A stretch of DNA of 7,016 bases from Parcubacteria group bacterium GW2011_GWA2_45_30 (GTDB taxonomy: Bacteria; Patescibacteriota; Minisyncoccia; Sungbacterales; HO2-52-23), in the NCBI GenBank assembly GCA_001001625.1, contig LCKU01000054.1, positions 1 through 7,016 of the forward strand, read 5' to 3'. Positions 5,992-7,016 of the stretch are shown here, piece after piece. The notes under the pieces are model-generated. The model searched no databases. It was not told where the DNA came from and saw only the letters and a program-made list of their open reading frames with translations. A program made the translations under genes and the position numbers. How positions within the stretch are numbered: position 1 is the stretch's first letter; the number at the start of each line of letters is the position of its first letter.

Positions 5992-6909
5992 TTACTTCAC
6001 GTCAAGCGACTGCAAAGCCCGAATCCTTTCCTCTATGGGTGGATGAGTGGAAAATAATTTAACAATCAAGGGTGTTTTTTGCTCACGGCGGCTATCCGCG
6101 CCAAAAGGATTTTCAAAAAATAAATGGGCCGTGGCATTAGTCGCAGTACGGATCGGATGGGAATAGGACGCTATTTTTTTCAAGGCCGAAGCAAGTCCGT
6201 CGGGATAGCGCGTAAGTAAAGCGCCGGAGGCATCTGCCAAAAATTCACGTTTGCGCGAAATTGCGAGGTGTATCAAAGATGCTAACAAAGGCGCCAAAAT
6301 GGAAAGAGTTATCCCGATAACCAAAATTACCGCATGTCCCCCTCCCTTCCGCTCACGACTGCCGCCTAGGCCGCCATACCACATGGAGCGCATGAACATA
6401 TCCGACAATATGGAAACAAAACCAACGAGTACTACGGCCACCGTAGAAACCAGCATGTCACGGTTTCCGATATGCGAGAGTTCATGCGCCAAAACCCCTT
6501 CAAGCTCCGAGCGATCCAGCCGCTCCAAAAGGCCGCTAGTTACTGCAATCACCGCATGCTGTGGATTTCTGCCGGTGGCAAAAGCATTGGGAGCCGAATC
6601 GGAAATTAAATAGAATTTGGGCATGGGAAGTCCGGAGGCAATGGTCAAATTTTCCAAGACGCGGTAAAGTTCCGGCTGCGCCGCCATGTCCACGGGCTTG
6701 GCGCGATGCAGAGCCAAAACTATTTTATCCGAAAACCAATAACTTGCCACATTCATCAAAACGCTAAAAAACACCGCGATGTATAAAATTCCTGGGTTGC
6801 CGTATATCTGTGAAAAAACCCAGCCCACTCCCATTACCACGCCGAAAAACACGGTCATTAAAAGCCAGGTTTTACGGATATTGGCGGATTTATGAGTATA
6901 GAGATTCAT
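5992..6909 (-). CDS. htpX: HtpX-like membrane zinc metalloprotease (M48 family)
   Basis: 305 aa from ATG 6907-6909, usual for HtpX. This inner-membrane protease degrades misfolded membrane proteins, with its catalytic domain facing the cytoplasm. The zinc motif is HELSH (H142, E143, H146). The third zinc ligand is probably E222 in KREFLADASGA, and the conserved STHPP lies near 287-291. Hydrophobic segments at about 15-35 and 39-60 form the N-terminal membrane hairpin; others at about 152-172 and 193-217 flank a glycine/arginine-rich loop. The open frame extends to an ATG at 6976-6978, adding 23 residues. I prefer the inner ATG because MNLYTH...KTWLLM is the usual HtpX N-terminus. Neither start has a clear Shine-Dalgarno site. 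It is followed by a terminator and is probably transcribed separately from nrdA. Confidence 0.92.
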   Translation of the reverse strand: MNLYTHKSANIRKTWLLMTVFFGVVMGVGWVFSQIYGNPGILYIAVFFSVLMNVASYWFSDKIVLALHRAKPVDMAAQPELYRVLENLTIASGLPMPKFYLISDSAPNAFATGRNPQHAVIAVTSGLLERLDRSELEGVLAHELSHIGNRDMLVSTVAVVLVGFVSILSDMFMRSMWYGGLGGSRERKGGGHAVILVIGITLSILAPLLASLIHLAISRKREFLADASGALLTRYPDGLASALKKIASYSHPIRTATNATAHLFFENPFGADSRREQKTPLIVKLFSTHPPIEERIRALQSLDVK

Positions 6910-7016
6910 CGCTTCAGATGTAGGAATCCGTCGCGTTGTTAACACTTTTAACCTTTCGGGGTAAAGTACAAACAACATGACAATTCACAAATCTACACGG
7001 CTCACTCCCGTTCAAA

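Noticed and set aside
6963..6990. Possible htpX promoter (TTGTGA, 16 bp, TACTTT)
   Set aside because: The -10 matches the consensus at only half its positions, and the region upstream is truncated by the window, so it is not supported well enough to annotate.

Overview
The window carries five minus-strand reading frames that make up four genes. In transcription order (right to left) they are htpX (membrane zinc protease), nrdA (ribonucleotide reductase large subunit, broken into two frames), nrdB (ribonucleotide reductase radical subunit) and a saccharopine dehydrogenase-family oxidoreductase most like L-lysine 6-dehydrogenase. The other open frames look like antisense or out-of-frame shadows. 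The DNA is clearly bacterial: class I NrdA/NrdB, HtpX, TTATCCACA DnaA boxes, rho-independent hairpins and a TTG start with a Shine-Dalgarno site. The HtpX N-terminus and the two-ATP-cone NrdA would suit a candidate-phylum (Patescibacteria/CPR-like) genome, but that is a weak inference.

Layout: 1-51 holds a cluster of DnaA-box-like 9-mers at the window edge. 88-117 is a strong terminator for the dehydrogenase gene (147-1286), which has its own candidate promoter and Shine-Dalgarno site just upstream. nrdB (1470-2510) is preceded by a leader of about 184 nt (2508-2691). nrdA (2732-5492) is preceded by an almost identical leader of about 182 nt (5490-5671). A gene-free stretch at 5672-5991 holds hairpins, a lone perfect DnaA box and a probable htpX terminator. 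htpX occupies 5992-6909.

The most notable signal is the duplicated leader. The 150 bases nearest the start codon differ by only one substitution and one single-base indel between the nrdA and nrdB copies. In both copies the repeat runs exactly into the ATG. It can fold into a long closing helix whose 3' strand lies where a Shine-Dalgarno site would be, and neither gene has a normal Shine-Dalgarno. This looks like a structured cis-regulatory RNA coordinating translation of the two subunits of one enzyme. I do not recognise it as a known riboswitch class.

The second notable point is nrdA itself. The N-terminal frame stops at 4491 and the R1 sequence resumes in another frame at about 4492. Roughly 37-40 residues are missing between them, including the segment that carries the first redox-active cysteine. 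As written, the gene cannot encode a normal R1. Because nrdB and both leaders look intact and RNR is normally essential, an assembly or sequencing deletion is at least as likely as a real pseudogene.
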